From assembly GCA_963707275.1 (NCBI GenBank), contig CAVPPH010000003.1, forward strand, positions 248,001-312,000: a stretch of 64,000 bases of DNA, in the 5' to 3' direction. The notes under the pieces were generated by a model. It was not told the DNA's origin, made no database searches, and was given only the letters and a program-made list of their open reading frames with translations. The stretch comes from JACKBK01 sp963707275 (GTDB lineage: Bacteria > Chloroflexota > Anaerolineae > JAAEKA01). Shown in pieces: positions 19,330-28,566 of this stretch; position 1 is the stretch's first letter; every line of letters starts with the position of its first letter. Both the position numbers and the translations under genes were made by a program.

Positions 19330-19425
19330 CAGTAAGCGGTAAACAGTCGGAGGTCAGAAGTCAGAGAGTCAGCAGTCCGATTACTGTTCACTGATTACCG
19401 ATCACTGATCACCGATCACCGCCCA
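19330..19425. repeat. AGT-rich heptamer-type repeat (family H)
   Basis: Units like CAGTAAGCGGTAAACAGTC give way to the reverse-complement style TACTGTTCACTGATTACCG and GATCACTGATCACC, immediately after the dehydrogenase stop codon. It forms an imperfect hairpin. Confidence 0.7.
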
Positions 19426-19442
19426 CCTCCGTCATTCAAGAC

Positions 19443-19479
19443 ACTCCCGTCCGTTGTGTTACAATGGGCGGGAGTTTTC
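19443..19479 (+). terminator. Possible terminator before the RNA methyltransferase gene
   Basis: ACTCCCGTCC (19443-19452) pairs with GGGCGGGAGT (19466-19475) through ten base pairs with one T-G pair, followed by TTTTC. The loop contains TACAAT, so the same stretch could instead hold a promoter -10 box. Confidence 0.45.
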
Positions 19480-19515
19480 GATTCTTCGGGCGCTGCACAG
19501 AGCAAGGAAACAGCC

Positions 19516-20874
19516 ATGACCATCACCATTACCCTGACCGGCATCGCCCACGGCGGCGAGGCAATCGGCCACCACGACGGCAAGATCGTCTTCGTGCCGT
19601 ACACCATCCCCGGCGAGACCGTCGAGATTGAGATCGTCGAGGAGAAGGCGCGCTGGGCGCGCGCCCGTCTGCTGCGGGTCGTGGAGCCGTCACCTGATCG
19701 GGTCGCGCCGCCCTGCCCCTACTTCGGGCCAGGACTGTGCGGCGGCTGCCAGTGGCAGCATATCGCCTACGAACGGCAACTGGCGCTTAAAGGCGAGATA
19801 GTGGCCGACCAGCTAGGCCGGCTGGGTCGGATTGAGAACCCACCGGTCGAAGAGCTGATCGCGCTGGCGGACGACGAGGGGCTGCTGGATCTGGGCTACC
19901 GCAACTTTGTGCAACTGCTGGCCGACGATGCCGGCGCGCTGGGCTATTACCCGGACGCCGAGGGACGCAGTGTTGCCTCCGAGTCGGACGACAAACGAAC
20001 CTACACCATCATCCCGGTTGAGCGCTGTCTGCTGCTGCACCCGCTGGTGGACGAGCTGCACCTGGCGCTGATCGATGGCCGGCTGACGCCGGCCGAACCG
20101 CTGGAGGGAAGCGACGCGGCTGAGACCAGCGAGAATGACCCGATCAGGCTGCGCAGGGCCAACCTGCGAGCGGGCATCCACACCGGCCAGCGGTTGATGC
20201 TGATCGAGACCGTCGGCGCGCGCCAGCCGCCCTTCGCCGTCGAGGACTTGCCGGTACGTGTTGCGTTTCGCGAGCGCGACGGCACGGTCGTGCCGCTGAT
20301 CGGCGAACCGTGGCTGGAGGAGGAAGTCGCCGGTCGCACCTTCCGTTACTCTGCCGACAGCCTCTTCCCGGTCAACACCGTGGGCGCCGAGGCGATGATC
20401 GATCTGGCGCTGGAAATGCTGGCGCCGCAGGGCCACGAGACGCTGCTGGACGGCTACTGCGGCGTCGGGCTGTACTCACTTAATCTGGCGCGTCACGTCG
20501 GCCAGGTGATTGCTGTGGAAGAATCGTGGGTTGCCTGCGAGGATTTCGCCTGGAATGCGCGCGATGTGGACAACGTGGCGCTGTTCGAGGGACCGGTGGA
20601 CGAGGTGCTGTTGACCTTCGACGCCGAGGAACGCATCCACCTGGCGATCATCGACCCGCCGGCCAGCGGCGCCGGCCAGACCACCGTCGACCAACTGGTG
20701 CGGCTGGGTATTCCCAAGCTGCTCTATGTCGCCTGCGACCCGGCTACCCTGGCGCGCGATGCCAAGCTGCTGGTCGAGGCTGGCTATAGCTTGCAGCAGG
20801 TCCAGCCCATCGACATGTTCCCGCAAACCTTCCACGTCGAGTGCCTGGCGCTGTTTACGCTGCACACACTCTGA
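19516..20874 (+). CDS. TRAM-domain class I RNA (uracil-5) methyltransferase
   Basis: This is a SAM-dependent methyltransferase of the TrmA/RlmD group acting on uridine in tRNA or rRNA. The frame is intact at 452 residues. The N-terminal TRAM-like section (LTGIAHGGEAIGHHDGKIV, VPYTIPGETVEIEIVEEKA) is followed by the iron-sulfur cysteines (CPYFGPGLCGGCQWQHI, about residues 70-86). The catalytic domain has LLDGYCGVGLYSLNLARHVG (SAM site), LAIIDPPASGAG and the catalytic ACDPATLARD segment. The start at 19516 is preceded by AAGGAA; the frame extends further upstream through a hairpin and is not used. It is followed by repeats, so probably monocistronic. The exact target uridine cannot be told. Confidence 0.88.
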   Translation: MTITITLTGIAHGGEAIGHHDGKIVFVPYTIPGETVEIEIVEEKARWARARLLRVVEPSPDRVAPPCPYFGPGLCGGCQWQHIAYERQLALKGEIVADQLGRLGRIENPPVEELIALADDEGLLDLGYRNFVQLLADDAGALGYYPDAEGRSVASESDDKRTYTIIPVERCLLLHPLVDELHLALIDGRLTPAEPLEGSDAAETSENDPIRLRRANLRAGIHTGQRLMLIETVGARQPPFAVEDLPVRVAFRERDGTVVPLIGEPWLEEEVAGRTFRYSADSLFPVNTVGAEAMIDLALEMLAPQGHETLLDGYCGVGLYSLNLARHVGQVIAVEESWVACEDFAWNARDVDNVALFEGPVDEVLLTFDAEERIHLAIIDPPASGAGQTTVDQLVRLGIPKLLYVACDPATLARDAKLLVEAGYSLQQVQPIDMFPQTFHVECLALFTLHTL

Positions 20875-20954
20875 TCAGACGGCGCGGCCGTTGAATTCCA
20901 GTCAGTACAGAAGACTGTAATGCCACAGACTGATTACATCGCAACCTAAGGTCA

Positions 20955-21200
20955 CTTGTGTCATTGTGAGTTTCCGATGCCGCCGCGGTGGCATGCGCCT
21001 GGCGAGAAACCCCGTGACTGTCACCCTGAGCGGATCAAGCACACGACCAACATGGTGACGAACCCTCAGCAAAGGATCTTTCCGGGAGAGTTTCGAGGCA
21101 GGCTTGACGAAGCAACACCTGCACTGCGCGCAGACGCAAGTGTCTCTCCGGTGGTTCAGAGAGATTGCTTCGCCGCAGCGGCTCGCAATGACATGTGAAA
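20955..21200. repeat. Composite dispersed repeat upstream of the aminotransferase
   Basis: This 380-bp gap (20875-21254) holds no gene. It is a mosaic of TGTCATTGTGAG, TGTCACCCTGAGCGGATCAA, GTGACGAACCCTCAGCAAAGG and a 43-bp block (21114-21156) that recurs inverted at 22753-22795 with one difference. It ends with GAGATTGCTTCGCCGCAGC and GGCTCGCAATGACA, shared with 36560-36605. Confidence 0.75.
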
Positions 21201-21254
21201 ACCTGGTGGACGATGCGTTGAGTAGTTTCGACGTTTTCGGGAAAGGAGCTACGC

Positions 21255-22181
21255 ATGGCCGTTCATGGAACACACAACGCAGTCCAGGATGACCGCAACG
21301 ACCGGGTTTTGATCTACGTCAACGGGGAGCTTTTCCCGCGCGACGAGGCCAAGATATCGGTGTTCGACAGCGGCTATCTGGTGGGCGACGGAGTCTGGGA
21401 GGCGCTGCGGCTGCACGACGGCGTGCTGGTGTTTCTCGACGAACACCTGGACCGCCTCTGGCAGGGTGCCGCAACCATCGGCATGGACCTGAAGATGACC
21501 CGCCAAGAGCTGACCGACAAGATCTGGACCACGCTGCGGGCCAACGCGATGCAGGACGGCGTCCACGTCCGCTTCATGGTGACGCGCGGCATCAAGAAAA
21601 CGCCCTCGCAGGACCCGCGGCTCACGGTGAGCGGCCCCAATCTGGTCATCATCCCCGAATACAAGCTGGCCAGCCCAGACTCGCACGGTCGCGGCGTGAC
21701 CCTGTTCACCAGCACCATTCGCCGCGGCTCGCCCGATTATCTCGACCCGCGGCTGAACTGCCACAGCAAGCTGCACGAGGTGATGGCGCTGGTGCAGGCC
21801 ATCGAAGCGGGCGCGGACGAAGCGCTGATGCTGGACATCCACGGATTTGTCGCCACCTGCAACGCCACCAACTTTTTCATGGTCACAAAGGGCGAGGTCT
21901 GGACCTCCACCGGGCAGTACTGCATGAACGGCATCACGCGCGGCAAGGTGATCAAGGTCGCCGCCGACAACGGCATCCCCTGCCAGCAGAAGAACTTTTC
22001 GCTCTTTGACGTCTACGGCGCCGACGAGGCGTTTGTCACCGGCACCTTCGGCGGGCTGACCCCGGTGGTCAAAGTGGATGGCCGCGTGATCGGCGACGGC
22101 CAGCTTGGGCCGATGACCCAAAAGCTGACCGCGCTGTATCAGGCCGAGATCCAGCGGGCAGTGCTGGCAGCCAGAGGGTGA
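21255..22181 (+). CDS. Class IV aminotransferase (branched-chain or D-amino acid type)
   Basis: This is a PLP-dependent fold-type IV transaminase of 308 residues in an intact frame. Motifs are RVLIYVNGELFPRDEAKISV, FDSGYLVGDGVWEALRLHDG (typical N-terminal motif), DEHLDRLWQGAATIGM, and the lysine segment LDPRLNCHSKLHEVMAL with the PLP lysine. EALMLDIHGFVATCNATNFF is the family glutamate/cofactor stretch and VTGTFGGLTPVVKVDGRVIG closes the active site. The ATG at 21255 follows GGAAAGGAGC. Ten bases after its stop lies the decayed sulfotransferase that normally accompanies this aminotransferase type in other genomes, suggesting the pair acted together. Branched-chain and D-alanine activities cannot be separated from sequence alone. 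Confidence 0.88.
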   Translation: MAVHGTHNAVQDDRNDRVLIYVNGELFPRDEAKISVFDSGYLVGDGVWEALRLHDGVLVFLDEHLDRLWQGAATIGMDLKMTRQELTDKIWTTLRANAMQDGVHVRFMVTRGIKKTPSQDPRLTVSGPNLVIIPEYKLASPDSHGRGVTLFTSTIRRGSPDYLDPRLNCHSKLHEVMALVQAIEAGADEALMLDIHGFVATCNATNFFMVTKGEVWTSTGQYCMNGITRGKVIKVAADNGIPCQQKNFSLFDVYGADEAFVTGTFGGLTPVVKVDGRVIGDGQLGPMTQKLTALYQAEIQRAVLAARG

Positions 22182-22191
22182 GGCGTGATCA

Positions 22192-22574
22192 TGGCAACTG
22201 AAGTCGTCCGCATTTGCCGGTGTAGCGGGCCGCGCAACATCTCCACGGCGTTGATGTATTCCTTGGCCCAGCGTGATGACAGGTAGCCTATGACGAACCG
22301 CTTTACGCCCGTTACCTTTCCAGGACGCCGGCGCGCGCCTATCACCCCGACGCCAAGGAAGTGATCGCGAGCATGGACACCGACGGCGACGTGGTGGCGC
22401 GCGACCTGATTCTGGTCGACCAGCCCCGGCCGCTGGTACAGCTCGCTCCATCAGTCCACCGGCTTTGGCAAGCACGCTCCGAAAACCGATCCCTTCCCCG
22501 ATGCGTTGACGCTGCTGCTGGAAGAATGCCAACCCTACTACGAGCAATTGAGCGCCGTTGCCATCAAGGCGTGA
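22192..22574 (+). pseudogene. Remnant of an aminotransferase-linked sulfotransferase
   Basis: The start (MATEVVRI) leads into a P-loop-like SGPRNISTALMYSLAQ, the PAPS-binding motif of the sulfotransferase family. It is followed by frame breaks around 22220 and 22270, a readable RAYHPDAKEVIASMDTDGDV and RDLILVDQPRPLV, and finally an end fragment (KTDPFPDALTLLLEECQPY). The middle part of the domain, about half of the usual 240 residues, is absent, so this is an internal deletion rather than only sequencing error. It starts ten bases after the aminotransferase stop. Confidence 0.7.
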
Positions 22575-22709
22575 CCTTGGCGATGTTTGCGCCGCGCACC
22601 TTTTGCGCAGTTTCGAGTGGTTGACGCAGGTCGCAACCTATGCTACTCGGTAAAAAATAACGCGGGATGGTCACTGAAAGCCGCTGAATACATTGTCAAA
22701 CTGAGTTCT

Positions 22710-22830
22710 CATGTGTCATTGCGAAGAGGCGGCCGATGAAGCAATCCCTTTTAACCACCGGAGAGACACTTGCGCCTGCGCGCAGTGCAGGTGTTGTCTC
22801 GCCGAGCCTCGCGAAGACAGTCGTGGTTTC
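22710..22830. repeat. TCATTGCGA composite repeat, inverted relative to the 21.1-kb copy
   Basis: The sequence contains TCATTGCGAAGAGGC, GAAGCAATCCC, then 22753-22795, which matches the reverse complement of 21114-21156 at 42 of 43 positions. The preceding 22575-22709 shows nothing recognisable. Confidence 0.8.
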
Positions 22831-22861
22831 TTTGGTTACAGAGTACTGAAGGCAATTTGTC

Positions 22862-23488
22862 ATGAACGTTGCATACGCATCGATAATCTTTGCCGTTTTG
22901 TTTCTCGCGCTGCTTGCCCTGCTGCATTTCCTGAAACCGGAGTTCGATCCTTCCTGGCGTATGATCAGCGAATATGAGATCGGGCGTTTCGGCTGGCTGA
23001 TGAGGCTGGCTTTCTTTGCCTGGGGCGCGAGCGTGCTTGCCTTGCTGGTCGCTATCTGGCCGTCGTTGCAGCCTATCGCCGGAACTATCGCTCGCTGGTG
23101 GTTTGTAGTGATCGCAATTGCCCTGTTCGGCGCAGGGATATTCAAGACCGACCCCATTACTGACATCACCGATAGTGTAGTCAACAGACTGCACACCCTC
23201 TGTGGCGCGATAGTCATTCTCACCTTTCCTGTCGCCGCTGCGTTGGCCGTTCACGGACTGACCAGGGATCCGCTGTGGTCGGCGAGCCAGGGACTGCTGA
23301 TTGTCGTGACGGCATTGACATGGATCGGCGTCGTATCCTTCTTTGCCTCCATTATCATCGCGCGCAGGCGCGTTCCGTCGGCGGGCGCAGGCGGCCCTAC
23401 GATCCGTATGGGTTGGCCGAATCGGTTCATGGTGGTTACCTACGCTGTCTGGATCATCGTCGTCGCTGCCACGTCGCTGCGGCTGTGA
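22862..23488 (+). CDS. DUF998-type integral membrane protein
   Basis: This is a 208-residue membrane protein in an intact frame with six hydrophobic segments (for example residues 5-22, 45-65, 77-96, 118-136, 145-168 and 190-206). The conserved DUF998 features SEYEIGRFGWLMRLAFFAWG and FGAGIFKTDPITD are present; the second loop with Phe-x-x-Asp is characteristic. Function is unknown for the family. The ATG at 22862 has no strong ribosome site. It lies between a repeat and the VOC gene, with 152 bp to the next gene, so it need not belong to the cluster that follows. Confidence 0.78.
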   Translation: MNVAYASIIFAVLFLALLALLHFLKPEFDPSWRMISEYEIGRFGWLMRLAFFAWGASVLALLVAIWPSLQPIAGTIARWWFVVIAIALFGAGIFKTDPITDITDSVVNRLHTLCGAIVILTFPVAAALAVHGLTRDPLWSASQGLLIVVTALTWIGVVSFFASIIIARRRVPSAGAGGPTIRMGWPNRFMVVTYAVWIIVVAATSLRL

Positions 23489-23640
23489 CCGGAGTCAAGT
23501 GAAGACATCAAGCTGACCGACCTGTTCACTGGGAAGGCGTCGCCGACCCGGCTTCCGTCTATCACCGGGCTGCAACGCTGGTGCTGGATGTTTTGCACAA
23601 AGCACAACCAGAGCGTACGATTGTGGTATAGGAACGTCCC

Positions 23641-24027
23641 ATGCAAAGCGACCAAGCACCCAACAGCCTCCAGATCGGCTCCATCGTCATTCGCTGCTAC
23701 GAGTTCGAGCGCATGGCTGCCTTCTGGCACGAGGCGCTGCATTACGTCCCCAAATATCCGCCCGAGGATGACTGGGTTCTGCTGCACAACCCGGCCGGAG
23801 GCGGGCCGAACCTGGCGCTGGACCGGGCGCCGCAGAAGCGGATCGGCAAGCGAAGCTGGCTCCATCTGGATCTCTACGCCGGCGACGCTGAGCGCGAGGT
23901 GAACCGGCTGATCAGCCTCGGCGCAACGCGCTATCCCTGGTGCTATTCCGAGGACGCCGACTACGTAGTCCTCGAAGATCCTGACGGCAACCTGTTCTGC
24001 GTCATCCAGAGCGCAGCCGAGCCATAG
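23641..24027 (+). CDS. VOC-superfamily (glyoxalase-like) protein
   Basis: This is a 128-residue vicinal-oxygen-chelate fold protein. It starts IGSIVIRCYEFERMAAFWHE with the usual beta-alpha start and Phe-Trp. Next come HNPAGGGPNLALDRAPQKR and RSWLHLDLYAGDAEREVNRL with the His-x-Asp strand, then LEDPDGNLFCVIQ, the typical DPDGN(xF) ending with the metal glutamate position replaced by Cys-Val. It is the first gene of a set running to 30339 (next gene 56 bp on). Small VOC proteins may be resistance or isomerase-like enzymes; the substrate is unknown. Confidence 0.82.
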   Translation: MQSDQAPNSLQIGSIVIRCYEFERMAAFWHEALHYVPKYPPEDDWVLLHNPAGGGPNLALDRAPQKRIGKRSWLHLDLYAGDAEREVNRLISLGATRYPWCYSEDADYVVLEDPDGNLFCVIQSAAEP

Positions 24028-24083
24028 TTTCCGAAGATTCCCCGCTCTTAGCCAGGCCAACGATGTTGTTGGAGAACTGAACC

Positions 24084-24881
24084 ATGTCCCGCGATACATA
24101 CACGGTCAAACCTTTTCCTTTGGTGCGTCGTTTTTTCGTCGATGGGATGGATTTTGGCGGCCGCAAGCACTGCATCCACGGTCTCATCGAGGTCGATGTA
24201 ACCCGCCCGCGCCAGCGCCTGCGGGAGATCAAACAGACGACCGGCGCGTCGCTGTCGTTTACAGCGTTCATTATCTACTGCTGCGCGCAGGCAGTTGACC
24301 AGAACCGGGCGGTCCATGCCTATCGTGACTGGCGCAACCGACTGATCCTCTTCGACGATGTCGATATCTTTGTGCCCGTCGAACGCACCGGCGCGGGCAT
24401 GTTCTCGCAGGTGCTCATCCGGGCCGCCAATCGCAAGACCGTGCAGGACATCCACCGCGAGATCCGGCAGGCCCAGGCGGGCGGCGCGCCCACCAGAACC
24501 GCCGGCCGGTTCATCAAAACCTTCACGGCGTTGCCGCGCTTTCTGCGCCACCTCTTTTTCAGCGTCATGTACGGCAACCCGCGGCTGTTGAAGCAGTACG
24601 CCGGCACCGTCGAAGTGACATCCGTCGGCATGTTCGGTTCGGGGGCGGGTTGGGGCATCGCGCCGGTGGGCCATGCACTGTCCGTCACGGTCGGCGGCAT
24701 CGTCGCCAGGCCGGTCCTGAAGGAGGGACATCTGGAGAACCGGGAACACCTCTGCGTCACGATCACCTTCGACCACGATGTCATCGACGGCGCGCCGGCC
24801 ACTCGCTTCGTGCAGCGCTTCAAGGAACTGGTGGAGACCGGCAGTGGATTGCCGGAGGAACCCGGGAGGACCGGCCCATGA
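24084..24881 (+). CDS. Stand-alone E2-like (CAT-fold) acyltransferase domain protein, first copy
   Basis: This 265-residue protein is only the catalytic-domain fold of 2-oxo acid dehydrogenase E2/chloramphenicol acetyltransferase. There is no lipoyl domain and no E3-binding domain. The HxxxDG catalytic motif is in TFDHDVIDGAPATRFVQRFK near the C-terminus. Other family blocks are HCIHGLIEVDVTRPRQRLRE, LSFTAFIIYCCAQAVDQNRA and VTSVGMFGSGAGWGIAPVGH with LSVTVGGI. The start MSRDTYTVKPFPLVRRFFVD is conserved in the second copy at 28563. It overlaps the next gene by ATGA, so it is translationally coupled. Without a lipoyl arm it may acylate a small molecule or act as an unrelated CoA transferase. 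Confidence 0.85.
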   Translation: MSRDTYTVKPFPLVRRFFVDGMDFGGRKHCIHGLIEVDVTRPRQRLREIKQTTGASLSFTAFIIYCCAQAVDQNRAVHAYRDWRNRLILFDDVDIFVPVERTGAGMFSQVLIRAANRKTVQDIHREIRQAQAGGAPTRTAGRFIKTFTALPRFLRHLFFSVMYGNPRLLKQYAGTVEVTSVGMFGSGAGWGIAPVGHALSVTVGGIVARPVLKEGHLENREHLCVTITFDHDVIDGAPATRFVQRFKELVETGSGLPEEPGRTGP

Positions 24882-26326
24882 ACGTGCACAGGCACGCCTC
24901 GCAAACGTCGGGCAGCGGCTCGTTTGACTCGCTGGACGCATACGTGTCGCAGCAAATGGAACGCCTGCGCATCCCCGGCGCGGTCCTTGCCGTGGTGGAG
25001 GGCGACAGGATCGTACACCTGCGCGGCTTTGGCCGGGCGCGTCCCGGCGGTCAGGCGCCATCAGCACAGACGCCTTTCGTCCTCGGGTCAACCACCAAGT
25101 CGTTCACCGCGCTGGCCGTGATGCAACTGGTGGGAGCGGGTTCCGTCGAACTGGATGCGCCGGTCCAGCGCTACCTGTCCTGGTTCGGCGTGGCAGATCC
25201 CGCGGCGTCTGCGAAGATAACCGTGCGCCACCTGCTTAACCAGACCAGTGGTCTGCCCGGTTTGCCCGGCATGACTCTTCTGGCCGATCTCGATGCCAGC
25301 CCCGGCGCCACCAAACGCCAGGCGCAGTCCCTGTCTACGCTCGCCTTGAGCAGGCAGCCCGGCGCGGCCTTCGAGTACAGCAATCTCAACTACAACCTGC
25401 TGGGACTGGTCGTCGAGGCCGCCAGCGGCCAGAGCTACGCCGACTATCTTCGACAGAACATTCTGGCCCCGCTGGGGATGCACCATACCTACACCGTGCA
25501 GGCCGAAGCGAAGCAGAACGGCCTGGCGGTGGGCCACCGCTACTGGTTTGCCCATCCCGTTGCCGCACCCGATCTGGCGATGCCGGGCGGGTCGCTGCCG
25601 TCGGGCCAGCTCATCTCCTGCGCCGAGGACATGGCGCGCTATCTGCTCGCCCATCTCAACGGCGGGCGCTGCGGCGACGCGCAGATCCTCTCGGCCGCCG
25701 GCATGGACGAGCTGCACCGGGGAGCGGTGGAAGCCAGAGAGATGGGCATTTCGGTGGGGCAGTACGGCATGGGGTGGTTCGTCGACGACAGCGGCCCGAC
25801 GCGGGTGGTCTGGCACGGCGGCAACGTCCCGGACTTCTCATCCTTCATGGCGCTGTTGCCGGGGCAGCAGCGGGGCATCGTCCTGCTCATCAACGCCGAC
25901 CATTACGGATTGCCGCCGGTGCTGACCGAGGTCGGGATGGGGATGACCGCGTTGCTTGCCGGCCGGCAACCGGCGCCGATCCGGCTCGCCATCATCCCCT
26001 GGGTGATGCGTGCCATGCTGCTGATCCCGCTTCTCCAGATGATCGGCGCAGTCGCAACGTTGTTGATGCTGGGCCGATGGCGGCGCGATCCGGCGCAACG
26101 TCCGGGCCGCGGCCGGATGTGGGGGCTGCACGTACTGTTTCCGTTGATCCCGAACCTGTCGCTGGCGGCGCTGCCCGCGTTTCTGCGTTCCCGGCGCATG
26201 TTCGGTTATCTATTTCTCTTCATGCCTGACTTTGCATGGATCGCCCTGGTCTCCGGTGGCTTCGCCGCGGTTTGGTCCGTTGTACGAACCGTCTTGATCC
26301 TGCGCAGCGGCAGGCAGGCTGGCTGA
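24878..26326 (+). CDS. Serine hydrolase (beta-lactamase class C family) with C-terminal membrane segments
   Basis: This is a penicillin-binding/esterase fold protein of 482 residues. The catalytic Ser-x-x-Lys is STTKSF at about residue 71, the tyrosine motif is EYSNLNY at about 167, and the third motif is VWHGGNVPDFS at about 312. The C-terminal third has several hydrophobic segments (IPWVMRAMLLIPLLQMIGAV, then two more), so the enzyme is membrane-held, probably facing outward or embedded. I start at MNVHRHASQ (24878), overlapping the previous stop by four bases. No signal peptide is obvious at this start. The family includes esterases, transacylases and D-amino peptidases; a resistance role is not implied. 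Confidence 0.84.
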   Translation: MNVHRHASQTSGSGSFDSLDAYVSQQMERLRIPGAVLAVVEGDRIVHLRGFGRARPGGQAPSAQTPFVLGSTTKSFTALAVMQLVGAGSVELDAPVQRYLSWFGVADPAASAKITVRHLLNQTSGLPGLPGMTLLADLDASPGATKRQAQSLSTLALSRQPGAAFEYSNLNYNLLGLVVEAASGQSYADYLRQNILAPLGMHHTYTVQAEAKQNGLAVGHRYWFAHPVAAPDLAMPGGSLPSGQLISCAEDMARYLLAHLNGGRCGDAQILSAAGMDELHRGAVEAREMGISVGQYGMGWFVDDSGPTRVVWHGGNVPDFSSFMALLPGQQRGIVLLINADHYGLPPVLTEVGMGMTALLAGRQPAPIRLAIIPWVMRAMLLIPLLQMIGAVATLLMLGRWRRDPAQRPGRGRMWGLHVLFPLIPNLSLAALPAFLRSRRMFGYLFLFMPDFAWIALVSGGFAAVWSVVRTVLILRSGRQAG

Positions 26327-26340
26327 CAAGGAGCGTAGAC

Positions 26341-27207
26341 ATGCCACAGATTCCGATTCGCGACGTTTCCCTTTTCGTCAAGGTTACCGGACAGGGATAT
26401 CCACTGCTGCTGATGCACGGCGGGCCGGGCGCAGACCACCTGACCATGTCGTCCTTCCAGCGCTGTGCGGACCAGTTCACGCTGGTCTTCTACGACCATC
26501 GCTGCAACGGACGTTCGGTCGGCGCTCCGGTCACGTCCATGACCTGGAAGAACCTGACCGCCGATGCCGATACGCTACGCAAGCACCTGGGTTTCGACCG
26601 CTGGGCCGTGCTGGGGCACTCCTTCGGCGGCATGGTCGCGCTGGAGTATGCGTTGCGCTATCCGCAGAGCCTGTCGCATCTGCTGTTGATGGATACGTGC
26701 GGCGACACGCGCTGGGTGCAGGTCAACGCGCCGGTCGTTCTGGCGCAGCGCGGCTTCAAGCCGGAAACGGTGGAGACCGCCCGCCGCTTCTTCAACGGCC
26801 AAATCGCGCCTGAGCGAATGACGCGGGCCATCATGACGTTTTCCAAGGCTTATTATCACCATCTCACACCCTGGCTGCTGGCTCACGAAGTCGCGCTGGG
26901 AATGCGCATGAAGTCGCGGCCCGAGGCGCAGGTCTTCGGGTTCAGCCAGTTGCTGAAGGGCTGGACGGTCATGGATCGGCTGGGCGAGATCGAGGCGCCC
27001 ACGCTGGTGATGGCCGGCCGCGACGACTTCCAGTTCCCGCCAAAACATCAGGGCGAGCTGGCAGCGGGCATTCCCAACGCGCGCCTGGAGATCATCGAGC
27101 GCGCCGGCCACAACGCGCCGACAGAACGTCCAGCCAAGGTCATGGCGGCGGTTCGTCGTTTTCTGGCTGACGCGAACGAACCGGCACGGCAGGTGTCGTC
27201 CGGTTGA
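26341..27207 (+). CDS. Alpha/beta hydrolase (proline iminopeptidase-like)
   Basis: This is a 288-residue hydrolase with HGGPGADHLTMSSFQR (oxyanion region), FYDHRCNGRS and the nucleophile elbow GHSFGGMVALEYAL (Ser at about residue 93). The acid is in PTLVMAGRDDFQFPP and the catalytic histidine in IIERAGHNAPTERP. The start ATG at 26341 follows AAGGAGCGTAGAC, an excellent ribosome site, 14 bp after the serine hydrolase stop. The sequence resembles prolyl iminopeptidases and carboxylesterases, but the cap region is different enough that the substrate is open. Confidence 0.87.
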   Translation: MPQIPIRDVSLFVKVTGQGYPLLLMHGGPGADHLTMSSFQRCADQFTLVFYDHRCNGRSVGAPVTSMTWKNLTADADTLRKHLGFDRWAVLGHSFGGMVALEYALRYPQSLSHLLLMDTCGDTRWVQVNAPVVLAQRGFKPETVETARRFFNGQIAPERMTRAIMTFSKAYYHHLTPWLLAHEVALGMRMKSRPEAQVFGFSQLLKGWTVMDRLGEIEAPTLVMAGRDDFQFPPKHQGELAAGIPNARLEIIERAGHNAPTERPAKVMAAVRRFLADANEPARQVSSG

Positions 27208-27281
27208 ACTTCAGTTGCCACGCCAGGCGGTTCCCGACTTGATGGCTGCCTTCAGTTGGTTCTGATAAAGCAAGGAGAGAA

Positions 27282-28566
27282 ATGAAGATCACCATCTTCG
27301 CGGCCGGTTCACGCGGCGATATCCAGCCCTGCATCGCTTTGGGGAGAGGGTTGCAGCAGGCCGGGTATCAGGTGAGTCTGGCGGCGCCTCAGGACTTCGC
27401 CGGTTTCATCGAGGAATACGGGGTGGGATTCCGTCCGCTGCGCGGCGATGTCCAGCAGATCATGGCGGGCGACACGGGGCGGCAGTTCATGGAGACGGGC
27501 GGCGGCAATCCGCTCAAGTCGATTCGGGCTGTCAGGACCATGATCGCCCCGGTCGTCAAGGAAATGGCCGACGATGCCTTCGCCGCTTGCCAGGGCGCGG
27601 ACGCCATGATCTGCCTGGGTGTCTTTGGCGCTTTCGGGCAATCCATCGCCGAAACGCTGCACATTCCGATTGTCAACATCGAGCCGACACCGCTGCTGCC
27701 GACCAGAGCGTTCCCGGCCGCGTCATGGCCGGTGCAGCGCAGTCTGGGCGGGTGGCACAACTACCTGTCCGGCAGGGCGATGCTGCATGTGCTCTGGCTG
27801 TGGTACAAGCCATTCGTCAACGAATTCCGGCAGCGCCTCGGATTGCCAGCCTACAGCGCCGCCAGCTTCTATCACGTCCTGCGATCGACGCCCATGCTGG
27901 GCGCGTACAGCCCTGCCGTCATCCCGCATCCCGCCGATTGGCCGGACAGCGTGCACGTCACCGGCTACTTCTTTCGTGGATTCGACCAACAGCTGGCAGC
28001 CACCTCCTGACCTGACAGCATTTCTGGACGCCGGCGATCCGCCGGTCTACATCGGCTTTGGCAGCATGGGTGGACGCAACCCGCAGCAGATGGCAGAAGT
28101 CGCCCTGCAAGCGCTGGCCAGCAGCGGCCAACGCGGGCTGCTGCTCACCGGCTGGGGCGGGCTGCGCCCGGAGTCGGCGCCGGACAACGTGTTTGTCGTG
28201 GACTCGGCCCCGCACAGCTGGCTGTTCCCACGCATGGCGGCCGTGGTGCATCACGGCGGCGCGGGGACGACGGCGGAAGGGCTGCGCGCCGGCGTGCCGA
28301 CCGTGATCGTACCGTTCGTGCTCGACCAGCCGTTTTGGGGCGCACGCATCAAGGCGCTGGGCGTCGGACCGGAACCGGTCCCCAAGAAGAACCTGACCGC
28401 CGACCGGCTGGCCGCGGCGATCAGCCAGGCCGTGACCGATCCGGCCATGCGGCAGCGTGCTGCTGCCTGCGGCGCGGCTATTCGCGCCGAGGACGGCGTG
28501 AGCAACGCCGTCGAACTCATCCAACGATACTTCGGTGCGTCGAGAGAAGGGAAAGAGTCGTCATGA
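27282..28566 (+). CDS. UGT/MurG-like (sterol or macrolide type) glycosyltransferase, one frame break
   Basis: This is a GT-B fold transferase of about 427 residues after repair. The N-terminal half begins MKITIFAAGSRGDIQPCIAL, the start of sterol glucosyltransferase and macrolide glycosyltransferase families. The frame breaks near 27975 with one extra T (TTCTTTCG) and resumes with DSTNSWQPPPDLTAFLDAGD. The C-terminal half has VYIGFGSMGGRNPQQMAEVA and the donor-binding HHGGAGTTAEGLRAGVPTVI with PFVLDQPFWGARI, the standard UGT signature (His-x-Gly-Gly then Asp-Gln). The nucleotide sugar and acceptor are unknown. The stop overlaps the next start by ATGA, so it is translationally coupled with the second E2-like gene. 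Confidence 0.86.
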
